Shown here in pieces: positions 14,943 to 23,483 of a stretch of 53,536 bases of DNA. This DNA comes from Thermoflexus sp. GTDB taxonomy: Bacteria; Chloroflexota; Anaerolineae; Thermoflexales; Thermoflexaceae. Every line of letters starts with the position of its first letter. Position 1 is the stretch's first letter. The position numbers and the translations under genes are program-made. Below the pieces are notes generated by a model. That model was not told the origin of the DNA, ran no database searches, and saw nothing but the letters and a program-made list of their open reading frames with translations. The DNA lies in assembly GCF_034432235.1 (NCBI RefSeq), contig NZ_DAOUCJ010000093.1, positions 1-53,536 on the forward strand. The letters run 5' to 3'.

Positions 14943-15320
14943 TTACAGGGCTTTACGGATGATATCGGTCACCGAGATCACTCCCAGCAGCCGCTCCCGG
15001 ATCACCGGCGCGCGCCGGATCCTGGCCAGGGCGAAGAGACGGGCCACGTTCTCCACCGAGAGATCCGGGTTCACCACAATGCACGGCTTGGTCATGATCT
15101 CCCGCACCAGCACCGACTGCGGGCTCAGGCCCTGGGCGACTACCTTATAAACGATGTCGGTCTCCGTGACGATGCCGTAGGCGTCCTCCTCATTGGCCCG
15201 CTCGACGATGAGCGCCCGCAGGCCCTTCTCCTTCATGAGCGCCACCGCCTCGGCCACCGTGGCCGATGGCTCAATGGTCACCACCTCGGTGGTCATGATG
15301 TCCTTCGCCTTCAATCCCAT
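14943..15320 (-). CDS. Tandem CBS-domain protein
   Basis: A 125-residue protein made only of two CBS motifs: AKDIMTTEVVTIEPSATVAE at the front and REIMTKPCIVVNPDLSVENV in the second half, each followed by the GIVTETDI or GVISVTDI signature. CBS pairs bind adenine nucleotides and sense energy state. The ATG at 15320 has a GGGGGTG ribosome binding site; a longer frame overlaps subunit II. It is 23 bases after the subunit II gene and within the oxidase operon, so a link between nucleotide status and oxidase use is possible but inferred. Confidence 0.9.
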   Translation of the reverse strand: MGLKAKDIMTTEVVTIEPSATVAEAVALMKEKGLRALIVERANEEDAYGIVTETDIVYKVVAQGLSPQSVLVREIMTKPCIVVNPDLSVENVARLFALARIRRAPVIRERLLGVISVTDIIRKAL

Positions 15321-15343
15321 GGCGCACCCCCTGTGTGGATGTC

Positions 15344-15859
15344 TCAACGGGCCCAGCATGCCAGGGCTGAGGCCATCGTCCGGGGCGTCGGGAGAGAGGG
15401 CCCCTCCGCCGTCCGCGGCTCGACGATCACCTTCGCTGACATGGCGTGATGGCCCAGCCCGCAATACTCGTGGCAAACGATCAGATATTCCCCGGGCTGA
15501 TCGAATCGGGCCTGCGCCCGGTTTACCACGCCCGGTATGGCCATCAGGTTAACGTTGGTGTTGAGGATCTTAAAGCCGTGCTGGACATCTTTGCTGGTGA
15601 GGTTGAAGGTTACGGTGGAGCCGGCGGGGATTCGGATCTCACGAGGGTTGAACGCCCACATCTGAGCGACCACGTTCACCACATACTGGCCTGGGGCGGC
15701 TTCCACCACGGCGGGCTGATCGAAGGGGGGGATGTCGGTGACACAGGTAGGGACGCGGATCCCCAGGCCGAAGGCGCTGATGACAATGGCGACAAAGAAA
15801 GCGGTCATCAAGAAACCGGCCCCAAAGATCGCTGCCCGCTCGAATGGATCTTTCACCAT
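15344..15859 (-). CDS. ba3-type cytochrome c oxidase subunit II (CuA)
   Basis: A 171-residue protein with one N-terminal TM helix (about 11-33) and an external cupredoxin domain carrying the binuclear CuA centre. CuA ligands: His94 (VQHGFK), Cys129, Glu131, Cys133, His137 and Met140 in CHEYCGLGHHAM. It accepts electrons from cytochrome c. A single TM helix is typical of ba3 oxidases. ATG 15859 follows GGGAGG by six bases. It is preceded by the small subunit IIa gene. Confidence 0.96.
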   Translation of the reverse strand: MVKDPFERAAIFGAGFLMTAFFVAIVISAFGLGIRVPTCVTDIPPFDQPAVVEAAPGQYVVNVVAQMWAFNPREIRIPAGSTVTFNLTSKDVQHGFKILNTNVNLMAIPGVVNRAQARFDQPGEYLIVCHEYCGLGHHAMSAKVIVEPRTAEGPSLPTPRTMASALACWAR

Positions 15860-15899
15860 GTGGAACCTCCCGATAGCGGTCGTGGGACGCACCGAGGGT

Positions 15900-16025
15900 T
15901 CAGAATGCCGTCATCCCTCGAGGAAGCAGGATGGTGAGATACAGGCCGAACCACATGGCCGCGAACAACACAATCATACTGAGGAACAGAAGCAAGGCAG
16001 CTCGGGGCTGGAACATCTCGTGCAT
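15900..16025 (-). CDS. ba3 oxidase subunit IIa-like single-TM peptide (41 aa)
   Basis: A 41-codon gene: MHEMFQPRAALLLFLSM, then IVLFAAMWFGLYLTILLPRG, ending MTAF. It is one hydrophobic helix with short polar ends. AAGGAGG lies seven bases before the ATG. In Thermus the ba3 oxidase has a 34-residue subunit IIa (CbaD), encoded directly before subunit II, that replaces a missing helix of subunit II; size, topology and position match here. Sequence identity with CbaD cannot be judged by eye. Confidence 0.8.
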   Translation of the reverse strand: MHEMFQPRAALLLFLSMIVLFAAMWFGLYLTILLPRGMTAF

Positions 16026-16065
16026 CCTTCACCTCCTTCCCCAGGATCCTGGAGATAGGCGGCAC

Positions 16066-16563
16066 TCATCGGATCTCCAGAGTGTGAGCCGTGAGGGCCT
16101 CTGGAATCGATGGGACAGCGCCGTTAGCCCCGTTACGGGATTGCATCGCCCGGATCTCACGGCCCCGCTCCGCCACCTGAGCGAACGTCGTGGAGCCCAG
16201 AAGCTGTTCGAGATAGGCCTGCGCCTGGGCCCAGATGGGGTGGATGGCGCAGAAGCTCCAGCGGGGGCAGAGGTGGGGTTCCCGGGAGCAGCGGTTCAGG
16301 CGGATGGGACCTTCCATGGCCTCCAGGACTTCCAGCAGGGTGATGGATTCCGCTGGTCGGGCCAGCCGCACCCCACCCCGCCGGCCCCGACTGGCCTCAA
16401 TGAAACCTGCGGTGCAGAGATCCCGGATGATCTTCTGCAGGAATGCGTAGGGGATCGCCTGTCGCCGTGCGATATCCCGGGCCCGGGCGCGCATCCCCGG
16501 CGGGAGCATCGCCAGATCCAGAATCACCCGCATCGCGTAATCGGCCCGCCGGCTGATCTCCAT
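16066..16563 (-). CDS. Rrf2-family Fe-S transcription regulator
   Basis: A 165-residue Rrf2 protein. The winged helix covers MEISRRADYAMRVILDLAML through FLQKIIRDLCTAGFIEASRG, and the Fe-S loop holds three Cys in NRCSREPHLCPRWSFCAIH. Rrf2 proteins sense Fe-S, NO or redox state. ATG 16563 is preceded by AGGAGG. It is 40 bases upstream of the subunit IIa gene on the same strand and is likely first in the oxidase operon, so it may control the oxidase genes and itself. Confidence 0.9.
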   Translation of the reverse strand: MEISRRADYAMRVILDLAMLPPGMRARARDIARRQAIPYAFLQKIIRDLCTAGFIEASRGRRGGVRLARPAESITLLEVLEAMEGPIRLNRCSREPHLCPRWSFCAIHPIWAQAQAYLEQLLGSTTFAQVAERGREIRAMQSRNGANGAVPSIPEALTAHTLEIR

Positions 16564-16591
16564 CGCCCCTCCTGTGAAATTCAGACATTGT

Positions 16592-16606
16592 GGACCGACG
16601 TGGTCC
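16592..16606 (-). promoter_or_regulatory. Inverted repeat in the Rrf2 promoter region
   Basis: GGACC and GGTCC flank GACGT, 28 bases before the Rrf2 ATG. It could be an operator for self-regulation; arms are only 5 bp. Confidence 0.3.
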
Positions 16607-16894
16607 GCTTTGAGGATAGGCCCTTTCCGGCACAGACGAGTAGTGTTATTCCTCACGGATTCGCCATGAGGGAGATCATATCCTCCACGGATCCGGGGGA
16701 TCCTGGGGCGAGATCTCCAGAAGAGCGTTCTGGAGGCTGGTTGGGGCGCTGGCGGGACCTGAGCGTATTCCTGCGATTCAGAAAGGTTCAACTTGCCTCT
16801 ATCCGAGTCGCGCCGCTGACCTCAGGGGGAGGGGCTATCCTGCTTCTCCGGGGCTTTTCAATAATTCCAACCGAAGGGCAACATCCATGGGGGT

Positions 16895-16942
16895 GCAGGG
16901 GGCAAAGCCCCCTGCCGGGGAGCTGCGGGGGATGTCCCCCGC
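16895..16942. repeat. Two adjacent GC hairpins
   Basis: GCAGGGGGC-AAA-GCCCCCTGC is followed nine bases later by GCGGGGGA-TG-TCCCCCGC. Both stems are perfect. The pair resembles a dispersed intergenic element and not a gene terminator, as it lies between divergent genes. Confidence 0.5.
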
Positions 16943-17055
16943 CTGCTCATCTGGCTCTCGAAGGGGGTCCTGTGGTTTACTGGAGTCTATGCGAGGGCAG
17001 GTTGCGTTAAAATTAACCCGGTTACTTTCCCTGTATTCAGATCAGGAGGAACGGC

Positions 17056-18426
17056 ATGCCCTTTCCACCCACTTCTATGACCATTCGTTGTCCCTTCTGC
17101 GGCCAACCGGTTCAGGTGCAGGTTCGCCAGATCATCGACGTTTCCGAAGAGCCCCATCTGAAACGTCTGCTTCTCACCGGGCGTCTGAACGCCTTTATCT
17201 GCCCCCGATGCGGCAACCGGGTGAGCTTCGCGGCGCCTTTCCTTTATCACGACCCGGAGAAGGAGCTCGCCCTCGTGTTCATCCCGATCCAGGCGAACCT
17301 GAAAGAGGTGGATCGCCAGCGGATCGTCGGGCAGCTCACGGATACGATCCTGCGGCAGCTCCCCCGGGAGAAGCGCAAGGCCTATCTCCTTCAACCGAAG
17401 GAGTTCTTCACCATTCAGAGCCTCCTGGAGGCGATCCTGCGGGCCGATGGCTATACCGATGAAGATCTGAAGGCGATGGAGGAGCGGACGCTCCTCCTGC
17501 AACGGATCCTGAACGCCCGGCGCATGGAGGACGTGGAGGAGTTGATCCGAGAGAATGCGGAGAAAATCGACGCGGAGTTCTTCCGCCTCTTCCATGAAGC
17601 GCTGGCGACCGTTCAGGAGGAGGGATCGGCGGAGGAGTTCGCCCGGATCATGGCGATTCGAGACCGGCTGCTCGAGCTGACGCCTTATGGGCGGACGGTT
17701 CGTTCCCGGACGCAGATCATTGAGAAGTTCACCCGTGCCCCCAGCGGCGAGACCTTGCTGGAGGCTCTTCTGGAAGCTCCGGATCCCGAGACCCGTCGGA
17801 CGCTGGTGGCGCTGGGCCGTCCCTTCCTGGATTACCGGTTCTTCCAGAACCTGACCCGTCGCATTGAGGAGGCGGAGGCGGCCGGTCGGGGGGAAGAAGC
17901 CGAGCGCCTGATCGCTCTGCGTCGGGAGATTTTGGAAGCCCGGGAAGCGGTCGACCAGGAGATCCGGCGGGTTTACGAGGAGCGGGCGCGTCTGATCCGG
18001 GAGCTCCTGACCGCTCCCTCGGAGCGGGAGCTGCAGGAGCGCCTGATCCAGCGCATTGCGGAGATCGATGACGTGTTCTTCGATGTCCTTCAGATGAATG
18101 TGGAAGCGGCTCTGGAGGCAGGCGATACCCAGCTGGCTCAGGCGTTGAATCTGCTGGGGCAGATCGCCATGGCGATCCTCCAGCAGGCGTTGCCGCCGGA
18201 GCTCCGGCTGCTGAACGCTCTGCTGAACGCCCGCTCGGAGGAGCACCGCCGGCAGATTCTGGAGCGAAATCGCCGGCTGTTGACGCCGCAGTTCCAGCAG
18301 TGGTTGCAGCAAATGGAGGCGCGGATGCGGGAAGAAGGCCGGGCGGAGATCGCGGAGCGGATCGCCGCGATCCGCTCCCTGGCCGAACAGGTGGCCGCCG
18401 CGCCGGCGATCCTTCGTCCCTCATGA
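17056..18426 (+). CDS. CpXC-domain protein
   Basis: A 456-residue protein with an N-terminal CpXC zinc-ribbon domain: IRCPFCGQPVQVQVRQIIDV and FICPRCGNRVSFAAPFLYHD, the two CPxC pairs that name the family. The remaining ~340 residues are almost entirely helical and charged, with many Glu/Arg and probable coiled coils. The function of CpXC proteins is not established. ATG follows AGGAGG at the usual distance. It stands alone or leads a loose operon with the PyrK-like gene 82 bases downstream. Confidence 0.85.
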   Translation: MPFPPTSMTIRCPFCGQPVQVQVRQIIDVSEEPHLKRLLLTGRLNAFICPRCGNRVSFAAPFLYHDPEKELALVFIPIQANLKEVDRQRIVGQLTDTILRQLPREKRKAYLLQPKEFFTIQSLLEAILRADGYTDEDLKAMEERTLLLQRILNARRMEDVEELIRENAEKIDAEFFRLFHEALATVQEEGSAEEFARIMAIRDRLLELTPYGRTVRSRTQIIEKFTRAPSGETLLEALLEAPDPETRRTLVALGRPFLDYRFFQNLTRRIEEAEAAGRGEEAERLIALRREILEAREAVDQEIRRVYEERARLIRELLTAPSERELQERLIQRIAEIDDVFFDVLQMNVEAALEAGDTQLAQALNLLGQIAMAILQQALPPELRLLNALLNARSEEHRRQILERNRRLLTPQFQQWLQQMEARMREEGRAEIAERIAAIRSLAEQVAAAPAILRPS

Positions 18427-18508
18427 TGGGGCTTTCGGAGGAAATGTCTTACGAAAACGCAAGACCTGATCCGATGATCCCAAGGCAAACCGGGTAAAGG
18501 CCTCTGGC

Positions 18509-19267
18509 ATGGCGGAGGAGATCCTTTCCCCACCGAGCTGCGGCGTCTGGTGGGCAGGGGGGCATCCCCGGGCGATCCGGGTGATGCGGATCCTTCAAGA
18601 GAGCCCACGCGTGCGCACGCTGATTCTGGACGCGCGCATCGAGGCTCAGCCGGGTCAGTTCGTGATGGCATGGCTGCCCGGCTACGAGGAAAAGCCGTTC
18701 AGCCTGGCAGAGGTCGATCCGGTCACTCTGACGGTGGCTCGGGTGGGCCCGTTTTCCGCCGCCCTGCATGCCCTGCATCCCGGCGACCGGTTATGGATCC
18801 GGGGTCCCCTGGGCCGTGGGTTCACGATCGAGGGCCGGCGGATCCTCCTGGTCGGCGGAGGATACGGAGTCGCCCCCCTCGCTTTCCTGGCCCGTGAGGC
18901 GATCGCGCGGGGGATCCAGGTGACCGCCCTGACGGCCGCCCGGCGCGCCGAGGATGTGCTCTATGGGGATCGTTTTCGGGCTCTGGGAGCATCCGTTGTG
19001 ATCGCGACGGAAGACGGTTCTGCGGGGGAGCCGGGGCGAGCTCCCGAGGTGGCGGCCCGTTTGCTGCGCTCCGGTTCCTATGATGCGCTTTATGGATGTG
19101 GACCTGAAGGGATGCTGGAGGGGCTCCGGGCGCTGGCCGCCACATTGGGCATCCCGGCACAGCTCAGCTACGAAGCTTACATGCGATGCGGCATCGGGCT
19201 GTGCGGCTCATGCGAGCGGGAGGGCGTGGTGCTGTGCCTGGAGGGTCCCGTATTGCGGTTCGGGTAA
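18509..19267 (+). CDS. PyrK-like electron transfer subunit (FAD, [2Fe-2S])
   Basis: A 252-residue ferredoxin-reductase-like protein. FAD domain: PGQFVMAWLPGYEEKPFSLA. NAD-binding domain: ILLVGGGYGVAPLAFLAREA and YGCGPEGMLEGL. C-terminal [2Fe-2S] site: MRCGIGLCGSCEREG and VLCLEGP, four Cys in the PyrK arrangement. PyrK passes electrons from PyrD to NAD in pyrimidine synthesis. No pyrD is adjacent here, so the partner dehydrogenase may be elsewhere or different. Confidence 0.85.
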   Translation: MAEEILSPPSCGVWWAGGHPRAIRVMRILQESPRVRTLILDARIEAQPGQFVMAWLPGYEEKPFSLAEVDPVTLTVARVGPFSAALHALHPGDRLWIRGPLGRGFTIEGRRILLVGGGYGVAPLAFLAREAIARGIQVTALTAARRAEDVLYGDRFRALGASVVIATEDGSAGEPGRAPEVAARLLRSGSYDALYGCGPEGMLEGLRALAATLGIPAQLSYEAYMRCGIGLCGSCEREGVVLCLEGPVLRFG

Positions 19268-19358
19268 TATTTCATACAGCCCTGGAAGGAGCTGTTCAGG
19301 CAACTGCAGTGGCCGATACGAACGGATCATCCCCGCGCTCGGGGCGAGAAATCCGGGA

Positions 19359-19883
19359 ATGGGTTCCGAGTCCTTTCTTTTCTGCCCTCGTTGTGGCGCC
19401 CGCCTGACGCATCGGTTCCTGTTCGGCCGGGAGCGCCCGTTTTGTCCGGCCTGCGGGTATGTCGTTTTCTATGATCCGAAGGTCGCTGTCGGAGTGCTGG
19501 TGGAACAGGATGGGAAGGTCCTGCTGGTGCGGCGGCGTTACGATCCGGGGAAGGGGGGATGGGCGCTTCCCGCTGGGTTTGTGGAGATCGATGAGGGGCC
19601 GGTTGCGGCCGCGATTCGGGAATGCCGTGAGGAGACCGGGCTCCTCATCCGTATCTGCAGCCTGCTGGATGTCTTCGCCGTGTCTATGGATCCGCGGGGC
19701 CCTGCGGTCCTCATCGTATATCAGGGGATCCCCATCGGGGGTTCCCTTCAGCCTGGGGATGATGCGCTGGAGGCCGGTTTCTTCCCTCCCGATGGCCTTC
19801 CATCGCCGCTGGTTTTCGCCAGCACACGCCGGGCCCTCTGGCGATGGCGGCGCCAAAAGGGGTTCATCGAGAGGCGGTTTTAG
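19359..19883 (+). CDS. Nudix hydrolase with N-terminal zinc ribbon
   Basis: A 174-residue protein. An N-terminal zinc ribbon (FCPRCG and FCPACGYVVF) is followed by a Nudix domain. The Nudix box is complete: GFVEIDEGPVAAAIRECREE followed by TGL, matching G-x5-E-x7-REUxEExGU. It hydrolyses a nucleoside diphosphate linked to another moiety; the zinc ribbon recalls NudC-like NADH pyrophosphatases, but the substrate is not readable. ATG 19359 lacks a strong ribosome binding site, and the frame is open upstream, so the start is uncertain. Confidence 0.88.
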   Translation: MGSESFLFCPRCGARLTHRFLFGRERPFCPACGYVVFYDPKVAVGVLVEQDGKVLLVRRRYDPGKGGWALPAGFVEIDEGPVAAAIRECREETGLLIRICSLLDVFAVSMDPRGPAVLIVYQGIPIGGSLQPGDDALEAGFFPPDGLPSPLVFASTRRALWRWRRQKGFIERRF

Positions 19884-19913
19884 GGAGGGGAGACCTCGGA
19901 ACATCCAGGGGGC

Positions 19914-19940
19914 AGGAGAGCCGCTGAAGGCGGCTCTCCT
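19914..19940. terminator. Bidirectional terminator-like hairpin
   Basis: AGGAGAGCCGC and GCGGCTCTCCT form an 11-bp stem with loop TGAAG, between the convergent Nudix and metallopeptidase genes. Its core GCCGCTGAAGGCGGC recurs at 27728-27742. Confidence 0.6.
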
Positions 19941-19945
19941 ATCTC

Positions 19946-21214
19946 TCAAAGCTTCTCGCTCTGAGCGGATGGTGAGCCCGGTGGGTTCTTGGCTTCCTCA
20001 GGCTGGCTGAAGGGGAGGAAAATGGGGCCCAGGCTGAGTAAGAAAAACAGAAGAAGCCATGGCCCGAGGCGCTCCGTCAGGGACTGCCAGGGCGGTTGGG
20101 GTTGCAGGGCGGCTTCCGCCTCAGCCTCCAGGCGGGCCAGAGAGCGCCCCAGGACCCGACGCACCCCGTTCTCGCAGGAGACCCCTCCCGCGTAGGCCTC
20201 CAGCAACCGCCGGAGGCCTCCGAGTCCCTCCTGATCACGGATATAGCGAACTGTTGCCCAGGAAAGGGCGTAAGCCTGGGGAGCACGCAAAGGATCGGAG
20301 GGGAAATCCCCGCATAAGCTCGCCAGGGAGACGCCCTCCAGGCGGGGCTCCTGAAGAGCCCGCAGCAGGGCTGGATCCGGCCAGCCTTCGTTCAGCAACG
20401 CCCAGCCTTCATCCAGCCACGCGGGCAGGGGCTGCCCCCCGGATAGATCGTCCAGGATCACATGGGTGAGCTCATGGGGGATCAGGCGGCGGAGGATTTC
20501 CAGACCGGCTCCGTCTGCGGAGGCGATCAGGATCACGGCTCGCCAGCGAGGGCGAGCCTCCCCCCCGATCTCCAGCCCTGCCAGTCGAAACGCCGCCTGG
20601 GCCAGTTCGCGATCGGTATACCAGAACAGCTCGATGGGCTCCGATGTTCGATATCCCAGGGGCTCGCTGATTCGCTCCAGGCTCTGACGGGCCAGCTCCA
20701 GCACTGCCCGGGCCAGCCCGGGATCCCCCGCATGCCAGTAAAGATGTAGAGGGCCTGAGGAGATCGTGCGCCAGGCTACCCGGTTATCCAGATATCGAAC
20801 CGTCCGCCGCTCCGTAGACCACCAGCGCCCCTCGTGATCCTGAACTTCCCACCAGAAGGTGAGCGGCACAAAAGGCGGCAAAGGATCCCGGCGGAGATCC
20901 CGTTCGTAGGTGATTCGAGACGGGATCTGGGATCCCGGAACCACACGCACTCGCTGGGGGAGTTCGGTGTCGGGGAGGGTGTAGTAAAGAATGGCCTCCA
21001 TAATGGGGAGAGGGCTTTCGAGCTCCAGGATAAACTGCATGCGCTGACCGAAGGTGTAATCCAGCTCCACTCGGGCCGGAAGCGGGCTCTGAACCTCGAG
21101 GGGGGGAGCGATCATCAGAAGCCCCAGAAGCCCCATCGCGATCCACCCTGGGGACCTGGATGCAGAAAACCCGAACTTTATAGGAGAACCTGGAACGCCC
21201 AAGACCATCTTCAT
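19946..21214 (-). CDS. Membrane-anchored peptidase MA-like zinc metalloprotease
   Basis: A protein of about 422 residues. Hydrophobic segments lie near the N-terminus (IAMGLLGLLMIAPP) and near the C-terminus (GPWLLLFFLLSLGPIFLPF). The gluzincin signature is clear: HELTHVILDD (HExxH) followed by WLDEGWALL, which supplies the third zinc ligand Glu. An extracellular beta-rich domain precedes it. It should cleave proteins at the cell surface. The start is uncertain: ATG 21214 or 21208 gives a basic signal sequence, ATG 21136 has a better ribosome binding site, and ATG 21316 overlaps the AEC stop as ATGA. Confidence 0.8.
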   Translation of the reverse strand: MKMVLGVPGSPIKFGFSASRSPGWIAMGLLGLLMIAPPLEVQSPLPARVELDYTFGQRMQFILELESPLPIMEAILYYTLPDTELPQRVRVVPGSQIPSRITYERDLRRDPLPPFVPLTFWWEVQDHEGRWWSTERRTVRYLDNRVAWRTISSGPLHLYWHAGDPGLARAVLELARQSLERISEPLGYRTSEPIELFWYTDRELAQAAFRLAGLEIGGEARPRWRAVILIASADGAGLEILRRLIPHELTHVILDDLSGGQPLPAWLDEGWALLNEGWPDPALLRALQEPRLEGVSLASLCGDFPSDPLRAPQAYALSWATVRYIRDQEGLGGLRRLLEAYAGGVSCENGVRRVLGRSLARLEAEAEAALQPQPPWQSLTERLGPWLLLFFLLSLGPIFLPFSQPEEAKNPPGSPSAQSEKL

Positions 21215-21312
21215 CCACATTGGCCAGCATAGTTTCGGAAACGTATCGGCTCTCGTCCGGGAGGCGGGCCAACCGGGAAAGCCCCATGGTATGGTAAGGA
21301 AACGGATTGCGT

Positions 21313-22224
21313 TCATCCCCGCAGCCAAGCGATCCACAGGCTGAGGGTGAGCGGGCTAAGCAGGGTGGACAGGAAAATAATCCCGGCGATGGTGCGGGGG
21401 TAAACCCCGAATTCCGCCGCCATGACCACGCTGGAGATGGCGGCGGGCATTGCGCTCTCCAGCAGCCCGGCCTGTCGAGCTGGTCCTTCCAGCCCCCAGA
21501 CAGTAGCCAGGGGGATGGCCACCAGCGGGATGACCATTAGACGCAGGAAGGCCCCCAGACCCATTGCAATCCACCGATCCTCCAGCTGAATATGGGCCAG
21601 CTCCAGGCCGAGCACGAGCAGGAGGACGGGGATCGCACCCCGGCTGAGGAGGGCAATCCCGGCTTCCACGGGCTCTGGGAGCATCCATCCGCTGAGGCGC
21701 GCCATGGCGGCCAGCAACGCGGCGTAAAAGCTGGGAAGGATCAGCACGGATCTCCATCCCGTTCGGCCGCCGGTGTGCACGGCCATCAGCACCCCAAGCG
21801 TATTCAATAGGATATTGTTGGTCATGAAATAAAGCACGGCCCGGGCAAGAGCAGCTTCGCCGAAGGCGCGCTGGATCACCCCTAACCCATAGCTCCCCGC
21901 GTTGACAAACATCGCCGTCATCATCAGGGCCGTCCGCTCCGATGCGGAGAACCCCAGGGCGAGGCTGAGTAGAAGCCCCAGACTGCCAGCGAGGAGGGGG
22001 ATAGAGATCGAGAACCCCAGGAAACGCACCAGCTCCGCCCCGGTAATATCGGAGCGGATGAGGGAGATATACACCAGAGCGGGGTTGAGGATGTAAAAGG
22101 AAACACGCGCCAAGGGATGCGGGGGGATCTTCAGCCAGCGCCCCGCCAGCCAGCCCGCCGCGATCACCAGGAGGACTGGCATGAGATCATGAAAAAAGAT
22201 CTCGGCGACGAGGCGAAGGCTCAC
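21313..22224 (-). CDS. AEC-family (auxin efflux carrier-like) transporter
   Basis: A 303-residue membrane protein with about ten TM helices in two inverted halves. Motifs typical of AEC carriers are seen: VSFYILNPALVYISL, MMTAMFVNAGSYGLGVIQ, YFMTNNILLNTLGV and ESAMPAAISSVVMAAEFGV. Bacterial members export or exchange organic acids; the substrate here is unknown. GTG start with AGGAG nine bases upstream; it lies 18 bases after the HEAT-repeat gene, so the two are probably cotranscribed. Confidence 0.9.
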   Translation of the reverse strand: MSLRLVAEIFFHDLMPVLLVIAAGWLAGRWLKIPPHPLARVSFYILNPALVYISLIRSDITGAELVRFLGFSISIPLLAGSLGLLLSLALGFSASERTALMMTAMFVNAGSYGLGVIQRAFGEAALARAVLYFMTNNILLNTLGVLMAVHTGGRTGWRSVLILPSFYAALLAAMARLSGWMLPEPVEAGIALLSRGAIPVLLLVLGLELAHIQLEDRWIAMGLGAFLRLMVIPLVAIPLATVWGLEGPARQAGLLESAMPAAISSVVMAAEFGVYPRTIAGIIFLSTLLSPLTLSLWIAWLRG

Positions 22225-22242
22225 CGGCCAATGCTCCTATCG

Positions 22243-23328
22243 TCAGCGCCGATTGCGCTGCCTGTGATCTCGGTCTTCCGGGTCGGGATCTTCTTTCTCC
22301 TCCTCTTCCAATTCCAACTCCTCCAGGCCCAGGTGCTTCCTCTCCCACTCCATCAGCCAGTCCTCCGCTTCCTCCTCTTCAGCCTCCAGATCCAGCTCCA
22401 GGAGGGGCATGAGGGTCTCTCCGCCCTCCAGCAGCTCCAGCTCTTCCAGCGCCTCCTCGGCCAGCGTGGCCAGATCCTCATCCTCACCCTGGGCGATCTC
22501 CGTCAGGATCTCGCGAGCCCGTGGGCCTCCGATCTCCCCCAGCGCCCAGATCGCCGCTTCTTGGATCTCTGCATCCCCCTCCTGAATCAATCGCTCCAGA
22601 AGGGGAACAGCTTGCCGGATCCCGATCTCGCCCGCTGCAACCACGGCCTCATAGCGCACAGCCGGGCTGGGACTGCGCAGTGCTTCCATCACATAAGGTG
22701 TCCAGCGGGCCTCGCCGGTTCGACCCATCGCAAAGACCGCGCTGATCCTCATCCGTTCATCTGGATCCGTATAGGCCCGTTCAATCATCTGCGGGAGGTC
22801 AGGCTCCAGGGTGTTCCCCAAGGCCTCCAGGGCGCGTCGTCGCACTTCCAGGGGCTCTTCTGGGTTATAGAAGGCCTGACGCAGCGCCTCAATGGCCGGC
22901 TGCACGGCGGAGAGCGGAATTTGTTCCATAATGCAGGCATTATAGAAGTAACGCCCCAGGCCGATAGCGGCGCGGGCGCGGACCTCCGGTGCAGGATCTT
23001 GTTCAAAGAGCTCGAAAAATCGGCGCATGAGATGAAGATCATGATCCTCATACCACAGCCCATCGATAGCCATCGCTCGCACTTCTGGATCCGGATCGCT
23101 CAGGGCCATGCGGAAGACACGACCGAAATCCACTTCTGTGTTCTCTTCGCTGATATCCACCAGGTGGCTTATGATCGCCCGACGCCGGGATGGCGATAGC
23201 GTCAGCCAGACCTGGGCGACCCGGGCGAATTCCTCATCGTTTAAATCGGAGAGCCAGTAGAGGCGAGCGATCGAAAGCGGGGTCCCCTCATCCTTCAGAT
23301 GATTTATCAGGGTCTCCACCGATGGCAT
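22243..23328 (-). CDS. HEAT-repeat protein
   Basis: A 361-residue helical-repeat protein. Several HEAT/PBS-lyase-type repeats are visible, for example DPDPEVRAMAIDGLWYEDHD, APEVRARAAIGLGRYF, RRRALEALGNTLEPDLPQMI, PAVRYEAVVAAGEIG and IQEAAIWALGEIGGPRAREI. A very acidic tail follows. Such proteins are usually protein-binding scaffolds. ATG 23328 has AGGAGG six bases upstream. Confidence 0.88.
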   Translation of the reverse strand: MPSVETLINHLKDEGTPLSIARLYWLSDLNDEEFARVAQVWLTLSPSRRRAIISHLVDISEENTEVDFGRVFRMALSDPDPEVRAMAIDGLWYEDHDLHLMRRFFELFEQDPAPEVRARAAIGLGRYFYNACIMEQIPLSAVQPAIEALRQAFYNPEEPLEVRRRALEALGNTLEPDLPQMIERAYTDPDERMRISAVFAMGRTGEARWTPYVMEALRSPSPAVRYEAVVAAGEIGIRQAVPLLERLIQEGDAEIQEAAIWALGEIGGPRAREILTEIAQGEDEDLATLAEEALEELELLEGGETLMPLLELDLEAEEEEAEDWLMEWERKHLGLEELELEEEEKEDPDPEDRDHRQRNRR

Positions 23329-23400
23329 CCAGATCCTCCTCTCTTTTTGCGAATTACCACTTGGCTCGGGGGCCTTGAAGAAGCTGTTGGGAGGCTGGTG

Positions 23401-23417
23401 AGGCGCTTCTGGCGCCT
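23401..23417. other. Short hairpin upstream of the HEAT-repeat gene
   Basis: AGGCGC and GCGCCT pair around TTCTG, 70 bases downstream of the glycoside hydrolase end. A weak terminator at best. Confidence 0.25.
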
Positions 23418-23483
23418 TGTAGACCCCCTGAAGCTCCCACGGACCTATCAACAGCATCTCTTACTAATTTTAACGCATATACT

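Larger units (their letters stand above)
16564..17055. other. Divergent intergenic region with palindromic elements
   Basis: This 490-base region separates the Rrf2/oxidase operon from the plus-strand CpXC gene. It contains a short inverted repeat next to the Rrf2 start, two GC hairpins near 16.9 kb and a TTAAAAT stretch at 17007 that may be a -10 region for the CpXC gene. No convincing gene lies here. Confidence 0.5.

Noticed and set aside
18509..19267. Naming the flavoprotein definitely as PyrK
   Set aside because: The domains fit, but without an adjacent pyrD it could serve another dehydrogenase, so no symbol was assigned.
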